Positions 24,159 through 36,560 of a stretch of 64,000 nucleotides of DNA are shown piece after piece; positions within the stretch are counted from its first letter, which is position 1; each line of letters opens with the position of its first letter. The translations under genes and the position numbers were made by a program. The DNA is taken from assembly GCA_038049695.1 (NCBI GenBank), contig CP142453.1, forward strand, positions 2,001,501 through 2,065,500. The letters run 5' to 3'. The notes under the pieces were generated by a model. The model saw nothing but the letters and a program-made list of their open reading frames with translations, did not search any database and had not been told where the DNA came from. This DNA is from Cinnamomum chago. Taxonomy: Eukaryota > Streptophyta > Magnoliopsida > Laurales > Lauraceae.

Positions 24159-24188
<30 letters not shown>
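24159..24188. repeat. Poly-C homopolymer, about 30 bp
   Basis: An uninterrupted C run. Such tracts are rare in plant genomes and hard to sequence, so the stated length may be inexact. The flanks CCTTAGTTTAACTTC recur 90 bp later, so the area is duplicated. Confidence 0.85.
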
Positions 24189-24190
<2 letters not shown>

Positions 24191-24450
24191 GCCATATATC
24201 CTTTTCCTCTCTCTCTCTCTCTCTCTCTCTATTTTTATCCTTAGTTTAACTTCTCCCATACATCCTTTTCTTCCTCCTTTCACACCCATCTCTCTCTCTC
24301 TCTCATCAGCTGCCATGGTGACCCCACCTTACAAATCTCTAGAGGATTTTTAAGTGGAAAACTTGATCGGAAGCCGCCTCTATTTCAGAGGAGAAAGCAA
24401 GGGGGAAAAAAAGACTTCTCTCCATACCTTATTACTATCTTTCTCTCTCT

Positions 24451-24605
24451 TCTCCATCTCCACAAACCTAATTCAAGTTTCAACCCATCCCAAAAAGAGA
24501 AACCTTTGTTTTTCTCATATCTCTCTCTCTCTCTCTCTTCTCCATCTCCACAAACCTAATTCAAGTTTCAACCCATCCCAAAAAGAGAAACCTTTGTTTT
24601 TCTCA

Positions 24606-24626
<21 letters not shown>
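24451..24626 (+). repeat. 88-bp tandem duplication in the VQ gene leader
   Basis: Two copies begin TCTCCATCTCCACAAACCTA at 24451 and 24539. Both continue with AATTCAAGTTTCAACCC and AAACCTTTG and end in a CT microsatellite; they look identical apart from CT length. This is probably a recent slippage-mediated duplication in the 5' leader. Confidence 0.9.

Positions 24627-24657
<31 letters not shown>
24608..24657. repeat. (CT)n microsatellite
   Basis: About 50 bp of CT repeats in the presumed 5' leader of the VQ gene. Confidence 0.95.
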
Positions 24658-24659
<2 letters not shown>

Positions 24660-24948
24660 GAACCTGTGAGTGGTCGTTGCTGCTCTTGTCCACTCTCCCT
24701 TTCCTTTCTATCCTTTGGCTCTTACAGACAAGGAAAGAGAGAAAGTGGCTATATTTATAAGCAAGTCGGAGCTTTTAAGGAGATGGGTACTTGCTGCTCA
24801 TGACTGCACCACTCCATTTACAGATTTACTACATGGTTCATAACTGCAGGACTCTATTTTGTTAGTTTGTGAGTCAGAATCTCTCTCCCTTTATCAAAAA
24901 AAAAATCTCTGCCTTTCTCTCTCTCTCACTAGTCACAAGGGAAAACCC

Positions 24949-26262
24949 ATGGATTCTTGTAACAGTGCAAGTACTCAGTCATCGAGTGGTGGAGAAGAAG
25001 AGTTTGATCTACGCGCAGAATCCATCTCGTTGTACAATTCTTCCAATCAGATCAGCACCAACTCTATTCTAAACCCTCCACCATCATCTTCTTCTAACCA
25101 TCTCCACCCCCACCAACACCCCCCTTTATTTGATTCCTTATCCAACTTTCTCCACCCATCACCTCCTCCTCCTCCTAACACCAACTCCTTCCTCAATCTC
25201 GACATGGGGTGGTCCAAAGGCCTTCCATCACAACCTAACTGCACCGACTTTGGCGGCGGCCTGATCGGACCTTCCTCGACCGCCCCACAAATCTCCGGCC
25301 TTCAAGGACCCAACCCTTACATGGGCTCTTCCTTCTCCATGCCATTACCATCAAGGCACGAAAATGGCTGTCGTCCACCGCCACTTTCTGCAATTTCCGA
25401 TCACCCCAACCCAACACGTAGCTCCAAGAAGCGGTCTAGAGCTTCCCGGCGTGCACCCACCACCGTTCTCACAACTGACACATCGAATTTCCGGGCCATG
25501 GTGCAGGAATTCACAGGGATCCCTGCACCACCCTTCTCGGCAACGTCGTTTGCTCGTGCTCGGCTTGATCTCTTCGGTACCGCCTCAGCTCTCCGGTCCA
25601 GTCTCACCAACTCGCTGCCTCCGCCATACCTTTTACGCCCTTTTGTGCATAAGGTCCCTCTCAGCTCCTCCTCTTCTTCCTCAATCTTTGAAGCTGTTTG
25701 CACTTCAACAACTGCTGGTAATTCTATTAGTACTGGTGCAAATGCTACTTGTAATAACACTTCAAGTGCTTCAGCTGGTAACTACCAACTACCATCTGAT
25801 CTAGGCCTTCCCAAACAACTACAACAGCAAAATCTACTAAGCATGCAAAACCCCATGTTCTCGTTCCAATCTCTTCTACAATCTTCTCCTAAGTACCCAT
25901 CAGCTCAAGGTCCAAGTGGGTGCACTGATTCTCAGCTTAAAATGGGGATGTTGGACGGATTTTCTATCAATCATGGGCTTGTTAACACACATCAAGGAAG
26001 TGGGACACTCGCAAATCTCATCGGCTCTGATGGGGTGTCTTCGAGGAGCGATGATCATCAGAGCTGGGGCGATGGATCGAACGGTGGGGATCAAAGTAAT
26101 CTGAGGCCTTTTGATTGGAATTGTAGTAATTCGCAAAGGGTTAGTACTTGCAAGATGAACTACACGGCTTCTTCGTCGGATTTCCATGTGGAGAAGGGGT
26201 CGGAGAACGTGAATTCGAGGGGTGAAGGTATGGTAGAGTCATGGATTTGTTCTTCAGATTAG
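24949..26262 (+). CDS. VQ-motif transcriptional co-regulator
   Basis: Single-exon gene, 437 residues. The VQ core FRAMVQEFTG is at 181-190, preceded by a basic, NLS-like patch (SSKKRSRASRR, 158-168) and APTTVLTTDTSN. This context is typical of the larger VQ proteins (VQ22/calmodulin-binding-like group). The flanks are rich in Ser, Pro, Asn and His, hence probably disordered. VQ proteins are nuclear and bind the WRKY C-terminal domain through this motif, tuning defence and growth; some are MAP-kinase substrates. I chose the ATG at 24949 (MDSCNSASTQ) because an upstream in-frame ATG at 24859 adds 30 residues encoded by CT-rich leader. The C-terminal region (350-437) is less conserved in appearance. 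The particular subgroup member is not assigned. Confidence 0.88.
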   Translation: MDSCNSASTQSSSGGEEEFDLRAESISLYNSSNQISTNSILNPPPSSSSNHLHPHQHPPLFDSLSNFLHPSPPPPPNTNSFLNLDMGWSKGLPSQPNCTDFGGGLIGPSSTAPQISGLQGPNPYMGSSFSMPLPSRHENGCRPPPLSAISDHPNPTRSSKKRSRASRRAPTTVLTTDTSNFRAMVQEFTGIPAPPFSATSFARARLDLFGTASALRSSLTNSLPPPYLLRPFVHKVPLSSSSSSSIFEAVCTSTTAGNSISTGANATCNNTSSASAGNYQLPSDLGLPKQLQQQNLLSMQNPMFSFQSLLQSSPKYPSAQGPSGCTDSQLKMGMLDGFSINHGLVNTHQGSGTLANLIGSDGVSSRSDDHQSWGDGSNGGDQSNLRPFDWNCSNSQRVSTCKMNYTASSSDFHVEKGSENVNSRGEGMVESWICSSD

Positions 26263-27437
26263 AGAATGTGAAGAAAGAGAAAGAAGTTGGTATTGGGTCT
26301 ATGAACACCACACTTTTATTTTTATGTAAATATGGTCTCCCTCTTTTTTTTTTTTGTTTTTCATTTCCTGTTGATTTTATAATTATAAAGACATAGTTAT
26401 GAAAATTTTGGTTTTCTAATCTATTCCTCCAGTAAATTCACCGCATGCATTTTTTTTTTTTTTTTCCTTACTAAAACGAACCCATCAAGCAGCTACTGTT
26501 CCTAGTCCTCATCCTTCATAATTCACAACAGAGAGAGAAGTGTAAATGTGCAATGCAAGTGTTATTACATCAACTGGTTTACTTCTATTGGAGTGATTTG
26601 CGGCGAGATTTTGGAAATTGTGTTGCCCCAAAACCTTAAAAACTTTAAGATTCTCACATTCTTCAAGAAAATAGCACCCATTTTTAGGGACTCTCTGAAA
26701 ACTAGAAACTGCAACACGAGTGTCTATAGCAATAATAACACCAATAACAAGATTATCAAATAAACAAATGAAATATTTATCAAATGAGGCCAAGTATATG
26801 TAAATGGGTCACTCTCTTCTCATATATTTAATAATAGGAGGTGCGTTTATAAATTGTTTAGCATGTGATTTACACACGCCAAATTATCCAATTTCAATGA
26901 TGCATATCTAAATTGGTGCAATGCATATATAATTGTGCCTTCGTCATTGTTTACAGATTGTGTGCTGCCACTTGCGAGGGTGAGATCATTGCAGTTTCTT
27001 TTTATTAGTTACTGATTCCTTCTTGTTTGAACTTTTCTACCTTTAGTGAGAAAGGAGATGAGGCATAGTGTCCTGCCCTACAGAAAATAAACAGTTTGAC
27101 AGGTGCTCAAATTTTCTCATGTGGGGCTAACCGATTTACAATCCAGACCATTGGTCTGATGGGTTCCTTTATTGATGGGGAGCACAAAAAAAAGCTTGTA
27201 TTTTTTCGACCAACAAGTTATAGTCTGCAGGAGATTTTTGGAACATGTCATACATAGATGGCCATCAGACCCCACATGTATAAATTGGGGAAATCATGGA
27301 GAAACATGACTAGCATTCTATTGGAAAAGAAACATGAAGACTTTTCCAAAGGGAAATAGTTTTCAGACAAGGAACTGGAGATAGGGAGAGAAGGTCAGCA
27401 GATTTTTTTTTGAGGAAAATGAATGTACCAAATGGAC

Positions 27438-27441
<4 letters not shown>

Positions 27442-27496
<55 letters not shown>
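27442..27496. repeat. (GA)n microsatellite
   Basis: About 55 bp of GA repeats, directly abutting a 39-bp duplication. Confidence 0.95.
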
Positions 27497-27499
<3 letters not shown>

Positions 27500-27572
27500 A
27501 TTTGTCAATATAGTCTAGCAAAATGGGGAATGGAGTTTATTTGTCAATATAGTCTAGCAAAATGGGGAATGG
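27495..27572. repeat. Tandem duplication, 39-bp unit
   Basis: Two identical copies starting AGTTTATTTGTCAATATAGT at 27495 and 27534 and ending AATGGGGAATGG. Perfect identity implies recent origin or an assembly artefact next to the microsatellite. Confidence 0.92.
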
Positions 27573-29504
27573 TTGGTTGACCAAGGGAATTTGGGAAAGA
27601 AATTGGGCAAAAAAGAGAATAGCTATTTTTTCATATCTTTTTCTGTAATTTTTGAAATGATATTGGAGAAGGCAGAGAAGGGGGTTATGATTAGCCATGG
27701 GATTTTGTGAGATTTGAGTCCTTGAGGTGTGACATATCACACTTTCTCTCTTCTTCCTTTTTTTTTTTTTTTTTTTCTCTGAAATCATGGTGGCCCATGC
27801 CAGTGAATAATCTGGTATGTAGCAATGATGCCCTCTCTTGTCTTGAGCCTCATGTGAAGGAAACCAATGTGGGCTCCGAAAGCTTCCAAGTCCCAAGCCC
27901 CTGAAAAACCTCTACATTTTCGACCCAACCCAAAAGGCAGGAAGCTTTTCACTCCTCTCACAAAAAAGCTGGCACCCACAACCTCTCCATTTGGCAAGCA
28001 AGCATATATTCATGTGTCTGAAGTAGACAATAAAACAAACAAAAAGATAAAGAGATAGAATTAAAACCTTGTCCTAAATCAAGCTCTATGGTGATTAATT
28101 AATTAGCTACACCTTTGACATTTAGCTTTTATAAGATTCATGGTACCCAAGAAAAGTGCCATGGGCATGAGTTCCTCCCAATAGTATTTATTTATAGGGC
28201 TAGTCTTTGAGACCATTGGACTCTGGTTTTCTCATAAGAATTTTTTTTTTTTACTATTGTTTGTAGCAAATCTGTTGGCCCTTATGGAGGAATGTATTGT
28301 TCATATGTTTGGTATTCCTTGTAAAACTGTGCAGTTGAATATTTAGCTATCCTTTTTTTTTCATCTTCTTTTTTTTTACCATGTTTTCCATGTAAGTATG
28401 GGTTCTTGTTCAGATTATAATGAATGAGGACTGTGAAAGCTATTGCAACTGGGTCCAAGAAGACTGCAAGTCAGTGCTCGGACTGGTAGGCTACAATAGA
28501 CCTGTCTGGAGAATTTGGACCGGCTGTGCTCCCTTTAAATGCGCGTCTGCTTCCTAGATTCCTAATTCGTACTCATAGGTTGGACCCAGAGGGAGAGAGG
28601 ATAAGAAAAGGCCCATGTTGTAATTGAAAACAAGGCACACCACATGATTTGCTTGTCTTCTTTTTTAAAATGTTAATGTGGGCCAAGAAGACCTCCCGAG
28701 TCTCCCCACTCCCCAGCCATTGGATTTTGAAAAGTATGAAGCCCATTTATTTTTCTTTTTTATTTAAAAAAGAAAAAGAAAAAGCAAAAATGTCCGCGCC
28801 ATATCTACTATAAAATGAGAAATTAAAAAAAAAAGAAGCTAATCTTAGTTTTAATCTAATGTGATGGAAGATGAACAAAGAGCCCAAATTCTACGAGCCT
28901 CAGCCTCTCACTCACTTGAAATTGCATGCTACATAATGAATCGCATATGTTAAAAATCCAAACCGTTCAAAAATAAATGCTCTCTTTAATATAGAATATG
29001 ACCAAATCTCACTTCAATAGAAGTTGATCTCCAAATAAAGTTGATTGCATATAAAATACCAAAATCACATGTTTTATATATAATCAATCTAGAGGGGTGA
29101 CTGTAAGAGGGGAGGGGGTGGTTTAGATGTATAGATTCTTAATAAATAGGTCCATGTAGAGCTTGGTGAATTTCTCCCAAAGTTCAAGTCCCATATGATA
29201 CGGTCTGAAGAAGGAAGGCACACGTGACGATGTGGGTTGTTTGGCATACATGAAGTTGCCTTGGTTTATTAAAGTCTACATAACAAATGACCAGATTACT
29301 TACTTCCATGGAAGATTTTGAAAGATTTGTGCAGCAATAATGCCGACAGCTAACCTGGTCTAAATTAATTTAGTGTTATCAATCAAATCAATCTTCAAAA
29401 ATCCATATTCCAAGTCTGGTGCTGTGGTTTGAATGAGGGATTAACCTTGGATGAACTGAAGGGCAGTTCCATTTGTATATATCTCCGTTACGATTATGAT
29501 GTTT

Positions 29505-29720
29505 AGGAACTATTTGCTTGCATTAGAAAGCATATGAATTTATGGTCAAATGAGAATTATGTAAGGAGACGAAGTGTTAGTGATATTAGTTAGAGGTGAA
29601 GGACATAAGGTAGTAATGTAGATGAGACCTTAACTTTTTTCAGATTTGAAATACTAAAATGATTGCTGAATATTCATTTCTTGTCTTTTATTTATTCACT
29701 TTTCATTAAAGGGGAAGTTA
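29505..29720 (+). mobile_element. Diverged MITE, same family as 61455-61663
   Basis: Shares in order GAATTTAT-GTCAAAT, GAGGTGAAGGA, GTAGATG-GACCTT and GATT/GAAATACTA-AATGAT(T/G)G with the MITE in intron 4 of the DUF4057 gene. The ends are too decayed to define a target duplication here. Confidence 0.55.
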
Positions 29721-30151
29721 TTTGATGGTCATTTTTGCATATTAGCCTTGGAACTTCATTTTTAATCACTCATGATATCAAGTCCTTCCTATTACGTAAT
29801 ACAAATAAATGAGCTCCTAGGGCACATTTGTGTCACCATTTTTCTGTAGAAATAGAAAGGTAAACCAAGACGTTTGTCTGCATTATATTTTTTTCATCAT
29901 TTGGTGGGAAGAGCATCAAAACCAGGCAATTTTTCACAAATCCACATAAAGGTATTTTCGATGGAAGAGATGGTAAAAAGGATTTTTACAGAAAAGTATT
30001 AAGTCCACAAACTTTTATTTCCACTGAAGCTGGACAACATATCCTTATATAGGATAACACTTGAGGCTTGATCAGATCAATTAATAGTCCAGCAAAACTC
30101 ATTTTGGCACCAAAGCACCCAATTTTGTAGCTATGCATAGAATGGGCAAGC

Positions 30152-30730
30152 GGGGATGGCAATGGGTCAAGTTTTACCAAAAACTCGTCACAACTCTATT
30201 ATTAGGGGCGAATCTGGTTGTAGGTTTGTCAGGTACAGGGTGGGTATATATATGAGATTTTATACTTGACTTAGTTAAGCTTGACCTACCCCACCAAATT
30301 TAATATTTATGTGAGTCCGGATCGCCTAACGCAATTGTTACACCTTCATCATGAGTGGAACAATGGCAATCCGTCACGTCCTCCAAAAATTTAAGTGGTT
30401 TTGAAGTTTAAAAAAAATTTAAATAAGAAGAAAGAAACTCACCTAAATTTTTGGATGACGTGGCGGACTATCATTGGTCCACTCACGGCGAAAGTGTAAA
30501 ATCTACAATAAGTGATCCGGACTCATGTTTGTTAGAGTTATAGGACAAGTGGTAGTGGATAAAAATGTATTATAGATTAGGTTCAACTCTCTCCTCCTAC
30601 ATATTTACAACTAAATTTTTTATGTTTTTGGAAAGAAAAAAAAAGTGCTAAGCCTCACCCAACCCTCACCCATCAAGAGGTAGGATTGGCATCATATACT
30701 TGAGCTCAACCCGACCCATTGCCATCCCTA
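30152..30730. mobile_element. hAT-like non-autonomous element, decayed
   Basis: The ends GGGGATGGCAATGGGTC and GACCCATTGCCATCCCTA are inverted repeats of the form common in plant hAT elements. The inside is AT-rich and non-coding, with a second inverted pair (CTCCAAAAATTTAAGTGG near 30381 and CCTAAATTTTTGGATGACG near 30442). No convincing 8-bp target duplication remains. Confidence 0.55.
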
Positions 30731-33683
30731 TGTAACTCGGATTAGCCCTGCTGAGCCCAACCGAATTGGGCTTCTTAATCATATGCATCTTCTTTCCTTG
30801 ATGTTGGCTCCAACCACAAATCTATATCAACTTTATCAAGCACAAAATGTAGGAGATGCAAGAGTTAGGCTTTGTTACAAGTAAGGAATCAAATAGTTAT
30901 GTTTCGGTAGAAAAACGTCTATTGTACAAAAGATTCCTTATCTTAAATGTTAGATAAGAGTTCACTATCATGTGATGAGATGTCCCTTTTAAGATGTCAT
31001 AAAATCTAACCCTCATGCGTGCCCCCTAAACATTAAGTATGTACCATCCTAAGGTCACAAACATGCTAGTACAGAGAGACGTATATGTATCATCTTCTTC
31101 TCACTTTCCTACATTGAAGTCTGATCTCATTTACGTTCCAGTTAGATGTCATGATTTTTTACTATGAATGGAAAATCTAACCAAGTTCTGCAGCCGATTA
31201 CTTGTCCAACCCACCAATGCATGTCTCCATCTATCTATATTTATTGTAGGACTCTTGGGTTTCATGATTTGAGCTTCTTTGATCATCCATGGGTGATGGA
31301 GATAGAGTAGCTAAGAAGATTGTATCAATTTGCTATATAGCCTAATGACTTGAACCCATAACCTCAAAGTTGGAACAGTTTAGACCTATTTGGTTGCAAA
31401 TATTTTGGGAAATCTTGTCTAGAGTATTTGGAGTATCCTATATGTTGTCCCTCAATTTAGAATTCCAAAATACAAAGGCAGCAATAGCATTCTAAGATCC
31501 AGGATTTTGAGAATTCCATTGGCTAAAAGTAACTTTTCACACCGCCGACTTAGCTAATTCTCACACCATTCAAACCCCGCCAAACAAGGAATTCTGAATT
31601 TTTATGGACAACCCCTACCTTTATGTCAAAAATTAAGCTAAGAGGGGAAATTATGTTAGAAATGCTCCCAACCAAATGACTACATAATTTACTGTGACTT
31701 TATTCACAAAAACTCTTTAATACTTTTTTTCTTTTTTTTACGAATAAAGGGTTTACCAATTCTTAACACATCCTCTTTCGCGTACTATAACAATTCAACC
31801 ACAGAGAAATAAGAATGATTAATTGGTAGAAACACTTCCATTTATAAAGAGAAGATCAAACATTAAAACTAAAGCTTATCCTTTTTAACTTATTTTCTTA
31901 TATAATATTTATAAGACCTCTTAACTCATGTTAATGCCTTTTAGAGTTGTCAATCGGGTTGTAAACCCTGAATACTCACAGAATTAACAGAGAAAGATCT
32001 TGATCATGTTCTATTTAACAGAGAATCCTCAAGTAATTAAAGCCAGACACCTGTTTAGAGGTGGAATCATTCCATCAGAAGATCAATAAATGAAAGGCAC
32101 AATTATATTCATTTGAAGCTTGTCCCATTTAGTGAAAGCCATTGCTCACCTCTCTCGTTTTGGGTCAAGTTAAAGACTTCTTCGGAGACGTCTCTTTTCT
32201 TGAATGTGACATGCTTACATAGTTAGGTATTCGATATTGATTCTCCTCTTTTAGTGTGTGGGCCATATTGATATGATGGCCAGGTGGTCCAATTGGTAGG
32301 TCACTCTGGATATGTGGGTTAGACGTGCTCCTGTGGTATGTCATGCGTGTGTACAAGGACTATTGGATCTGAACAAAATTTAAATGAAAACAAATCATGT
32401 CATTCCTACCTCTCCATCTGAAATATTCTCCTATGTATTTTCGAAAAATTGCACTATTTTTTATATATTTTCTTATAAAACAGCATTCGCATCAAATGGT
32501 GAAAGAAATTTTCTACAAAAATGTCTCACTCCTCCATTTTATTCATGCCGAAAAGTAGTTATACAAACGTGCTTAAGGTTGTCCCCTTTGACATTTTCAA
32601 ATGTAGCGTTTGTTTGTTGGAGTTCTAAATCTCAACCACCTTATCACAAATAACATAAAGAATTATCAAGAAACCTGACCACCTTGGTATTTCAAAATTC
32701 ACCAGTGTAGAGAAGGATTTGGGAGTTCAATGGAGGGGGCAGCAATTTGGAGAATTTACAAATTCTTCGAACATGAATTATGTATATTTTGGTAAACAAA
32801 CAGGTCCCAAGTGTATGATAGTTGATTTCTCTACACATTAATGAATAGACAGATGGATTAAAAAGGAGAGATGAACATATATATGCCGATGTCTGCATGA
32901 GGATTTTCACGTGTAGGTGCTACTTTAACCCAAATGAACTCCACATTTATTTGATTCAAGCCATTCAATGACACAGGCCCTTTCGTAAATATGTGCTTAA
33001 GTGAGTTTCACTTCATTCATAGCGATATAGAATTGTTGAATTAATCTTTCTTACATATTAATATTCTATATAAAACTTGATATTACTCTAATTGGAATGA
33101 AATCTGGACTACTATATTCATTAGGGTTTGTATCATATGGATGATTTAGATGGAAGCAAATGAGGCCCACATGATCCAACTGTTCATCATCCGTTGGCAC
33201 AGGATCAGTCCTCATCAAGTAGATAGAAATGATTGTGGGAAAGAGAAAATGCCACGTGATAGTGTTGGATGGTGCCAATGTCCTTGTCGAGCATTTGGAC
33301 CATTGCTGAGTATAACATCCAATGAGCTAAGCAAACCAACCCCAGATGAGGAAAGCTGATGAAGTGGTCATTGTCAACAACCTCTAGCCATTGTTTTATA
33401 GCAACATGTCCAAGTCAAGATTTGGATATCTGCAAATGGTTGAGTGAAAGTTGGCCTACCAAGTGAGTGATGTACCATTAGCCTCGTCTCATTTAAATTA
33501 TAATCATATCTAACTCTATCCTTCAAACAATATATAAATAGGATTAAGAGACTTAAACCCCAAGTAATGGATAGGACCCGGGTGTGTTTTTGATGTGTCA
33601 TCCCATGTTGCTGTCTTGGTGATTTGAGCTATGATGATATTATGATGAATCTTAGACTCTTCTTTTTAATTAAGCTTCAAAAC

Positions 33684-33998
33684 GTTTTGTGAACCTCTAG
33701 AGATTTTATAAGGTTAAATTTAGAAGGCATTTACTTTGGAGTTGGAATCCTATTAGTATTTTGACTCTAAGATGTCTTGGGTTGAAGAGTGAAACTCGAT
33801 AGTGGGACTCACTTATTGAAAATGTGAGGTGCTCAAAAATGTTTTGTGGAGCCTAGAGAATTTATAGGGTTAAATTTAGTGGGCATTTACTATGGAGTTT
33901 CGGATCATATTAGTCTTCTAAATTAGAGAAGTCCTTGATTGAAAGAGTGAGACTCTATAGTAGGACTCACCTATTGAAAACTCGAGCTACTCAAAATG
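33684..33998 (+). repeat. Tandem duplication, about 157-bp unit, related copy at about 63740-63880
   Basis: Copies start GTTTTGTG at 33684 and 33841. Both contain AGGTTAAATTTAG-like, GGCATTTACT, GGAGTT and GGACTCACYTATTGAAAA. The last block and the following ACTCAAAATGAA recur at 63798-63835 (CCCACTTATTGAAAATC, CAAAATGAACC), so a member of this family lies at both ends of the window. Confidence 0.75.
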
Positions 33999-36349
33999 AA
34001 TGCCCCTTGCAAATATGGAATGTGCCACAATTTTACTCCTATGGAAATTAAACCCATTATAAGACCAAAATCGTATAAGGTGATGCACACAATGAGGCAT
34101 TCCTTTGAAGCTACTCGGATTTTTAATAGGTAGCTCCTTCAACTGAGGAATTTTGTCAAGTCAATAGACAAAGAAGATCTCCATCTCTTTACTTAGGGCT
34201 AATGGGCCTTTCTAGTTTTTAAATGGGTAACTTGTGGTTTAGTAGTAAATGCCAGTTGATGCATCAAAGTTGATTGATGATATGCATAATGTATCAAGGT
34301 TGGCCCTATTCCCCTATTGATTGTGGTCATTAGAGTTGTCCATTTAGATAGATAAGATAATTTTGTGTATTATCACTAGGGAAAAACAAGTAAAGTGAAA
34401 ATCTTGTGTGTTCCCAGTCTCAGCAATGTCCTATCCTCCTAGGAGGTATGACATGAGTGTTTATTTTTGTCTGATCAAGACTCAAAGAGCATGTGCCAAA
34501 CTGTTAGGCATGTCCTGGGACCCGTGTACAAAAGCTTAATTTCATTGTACTTGCATTTGGTATCAATCTAGGACTTGCTATCCTCTTTGGAGGGTTTAGT
34601 AGGGCTCTTGTTTATAAAGTGTGTTAGGCCAGTCAAGGAATTTTGATTGCCAGATAGTGGCAAATTTCCCAAATATCAACAGGGTTTTTTTGGTATATAT
34701 ATTTATATAAACTGTTTTTCATATCTGATTCAATTTTCTTTTAAAAAAAATATATCATATGGTAAAAGTTAGAGGCGCACACTTGAAAAAGAAAGAAAGA
34801 AAGAAAATGAATGCTTTAGGCGTTCATGTCTTATTGAAACAGTTGTCTTATTGTTATTTTCTTTAGAAAGAGGAGAAAGGTTTTAAAGTTAATTCAATCA
34901 TATATTTACATAAAAATTTTCAAAACGTCTAAAGCGCTTAAATATATATTTGAATTAGCCTTAAGCCACAGTAGACCAAAAATGTAAACTATCACATGGC
35001 AACTTAGGTAGTCTGCAGGAAAACTTTCCTTGGTTGTGTTTGGTGTTTGGCTATTTTAGTTTACAAGGGATTGCATCTAATAATTGATAATACAAAATGT
35101 GTAGTTGTGGTTGAGCTATCTTGATCAGCATGAAGATGCAATTTGGTTTTAGGTAATACAGAAGACAAGTGGTGTCTGGATATCAAATTTCATCTCAAAG
35201 TGCATTTCAGTACCTCTGTAGGGTCCTTTATTCACTTTATTTATGATTTCTACTTACCTAACTCTGAAGAAAATAAGGGTGAAACAATGAGAAGAAGATG
35301 TACTTTTTAATTGGTACTTTTGGTTGAAAATATAACTTTTTTTAATTTATGAAGAAGGTACATTAATTCTATGAAAATCCAAGCATCCAAGCACTAAAGA
35401 AGTGTTTGAATGTCCATTTACTTTTAACTGAATTTATTGTCCTGCGGTTGATTACTCATCTTATCATTTCATAATTTCAATTTTCAAGAGAAAAATGACA
35501 TTTTTTCCTTCTTGTCGATACTAAGTAATGGGAAAGAAGCTTCCTCCCCAATAAGAGAAGTTCCGATATCAAGAAAGAAGCATGCTGCGGCAGAAAGAAA
35601 AATTGAGGTATCAAACATCAGACAATTAGATGAAAAGTTGGGATACCCAGCCAACTTAACAACCACTTGTTCCCGAAAGAAGTAAGTTGAAATAAATTTG
35701 AGCAAATGACTTTTTCAATTTTATCTTCTACATGAAAATGGAACTTGTCCTAGGAAATAAGAAAGAAAAAAAAAAAGAAAAAGAGAAAAAATACCAATTT
35801 TCATGAAAAAATAAAAAAACATCTAACTACATGCTGCATTTGGCCTCAATTATTTTCACGAAAATGTACTTATCTCAATATTTAAATGCATGGCAATCAT
35901 ATAATTAACTTTCTTAAAAATATAACATGAAATTTTATTTTATTTTAAAATTATTATTTTAAATATCACTTACAGAACTTTTTCAGTTTCAAACCCACAA
36001 TCTCCGGGTGCAAACCGTGGTCCTAATCCAATTGAACTACCCTTCGGGGCTAGAATAGAAGCATATTATATTATACTCTCTTTTGTAGATGAAATATATT
36101 CTACCTGATCTCCTTTTAAAGAATGAAAAGACCATTAATTAATAATCTAAAATGGAATGACGTGTTATTTGACACTGCTAGTGAAACTCCCTGTTTATAA
36201 ACTTTTTAATGTCCCATCAGAAAAGTGGGTGATCAAAGGTGGGCCCCATTCTATTAAACTTCATAGGTGGTTGATGTAATAAATACCTAACTATGATGAT
36301 ACATGTGGCCCCACATGCACTGAGATTGAGAAATTATTCAATTAACTAG

Positions 36350-36560
36350 ACCCTGGATTCCATAGTTACTAGATTGAGCCCGGACCTGAAAATTCTGGAT
36401 ATGAAACCTTGTTAGACCCCAATTGGTAATCAGGTCCAAACCCTAGATATTATTCATTTAAGTAGGCCCTTGATTCCATAGTTACTAGAATGAGCTGGAC
36501 CTGGAAGATTTGGATATGAATCCCTGTTACACCCAATCGAAAATCAGGTCCAAACCCGAG
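36350..36560 (+). repeat. Tandem duplication, about 116-bp unit
   Basis: Both copies read GATTCCATAGTTACTAGA, then TGGATATGAA, CCTGTTA-like and AATCAGGTCCAAACCC. They are imperfect. The sequence is GGGTCCAG-rich like the hAT remnants in this region. Confidence 0.75.

Larger units (their letters stand above)
22549..24353. other. Intergenic region upstream of the VQ gene, no gene seen
   Basis: Holds TA and GA tracts, a 19-bp repeat pair (GATCATCTATATATCATCAA-like, about 23753-23795) and a 30-bp poly-C run. The frame at 23342-23539 is basic but matches nothing I recognise and has no splice context. Confidence 0.5.
26263..29500. other. Intergenic region downstream of the VQ gene, no gene seen
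   Basis: Contains a (GA)n tract (27442-27496), a 39-bp tandem duplication (27495-27572), poly-T runs and AT-rich DNA. Frames at 26509-26793, 27537-27896 and 27785-27997 overlap on opposite strands and lack domains. Confidence 0.55.
29721..36340. other. Repeat-derived intergenic region, no gene seen
   Basis: AT-rich DNA with a decayed hAT-like element (30152-30730), a possible further MITE (about 31383-31690, ends CTATTTGGTTG and CAACCAAATGA) and a 157-bp tandem duplication (33684-33998). No frame has a recognisable domain. Confidence 0.5.

Noticed and set aside
24354-24803. 149-residue frame upstream of the VQ gene
   Set aside because: Made mostly of the 88-bp duplication and CT tracts in the presumed leader; kept only as a possible upstream frame.
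36000-36050. tRNA-like words (CAAACCGTGGTCCTAATCC, ACTACCCTTCGGGG)
   Set aside because: No cloverleaf and no A/B box spacing could be fitted with confidence.
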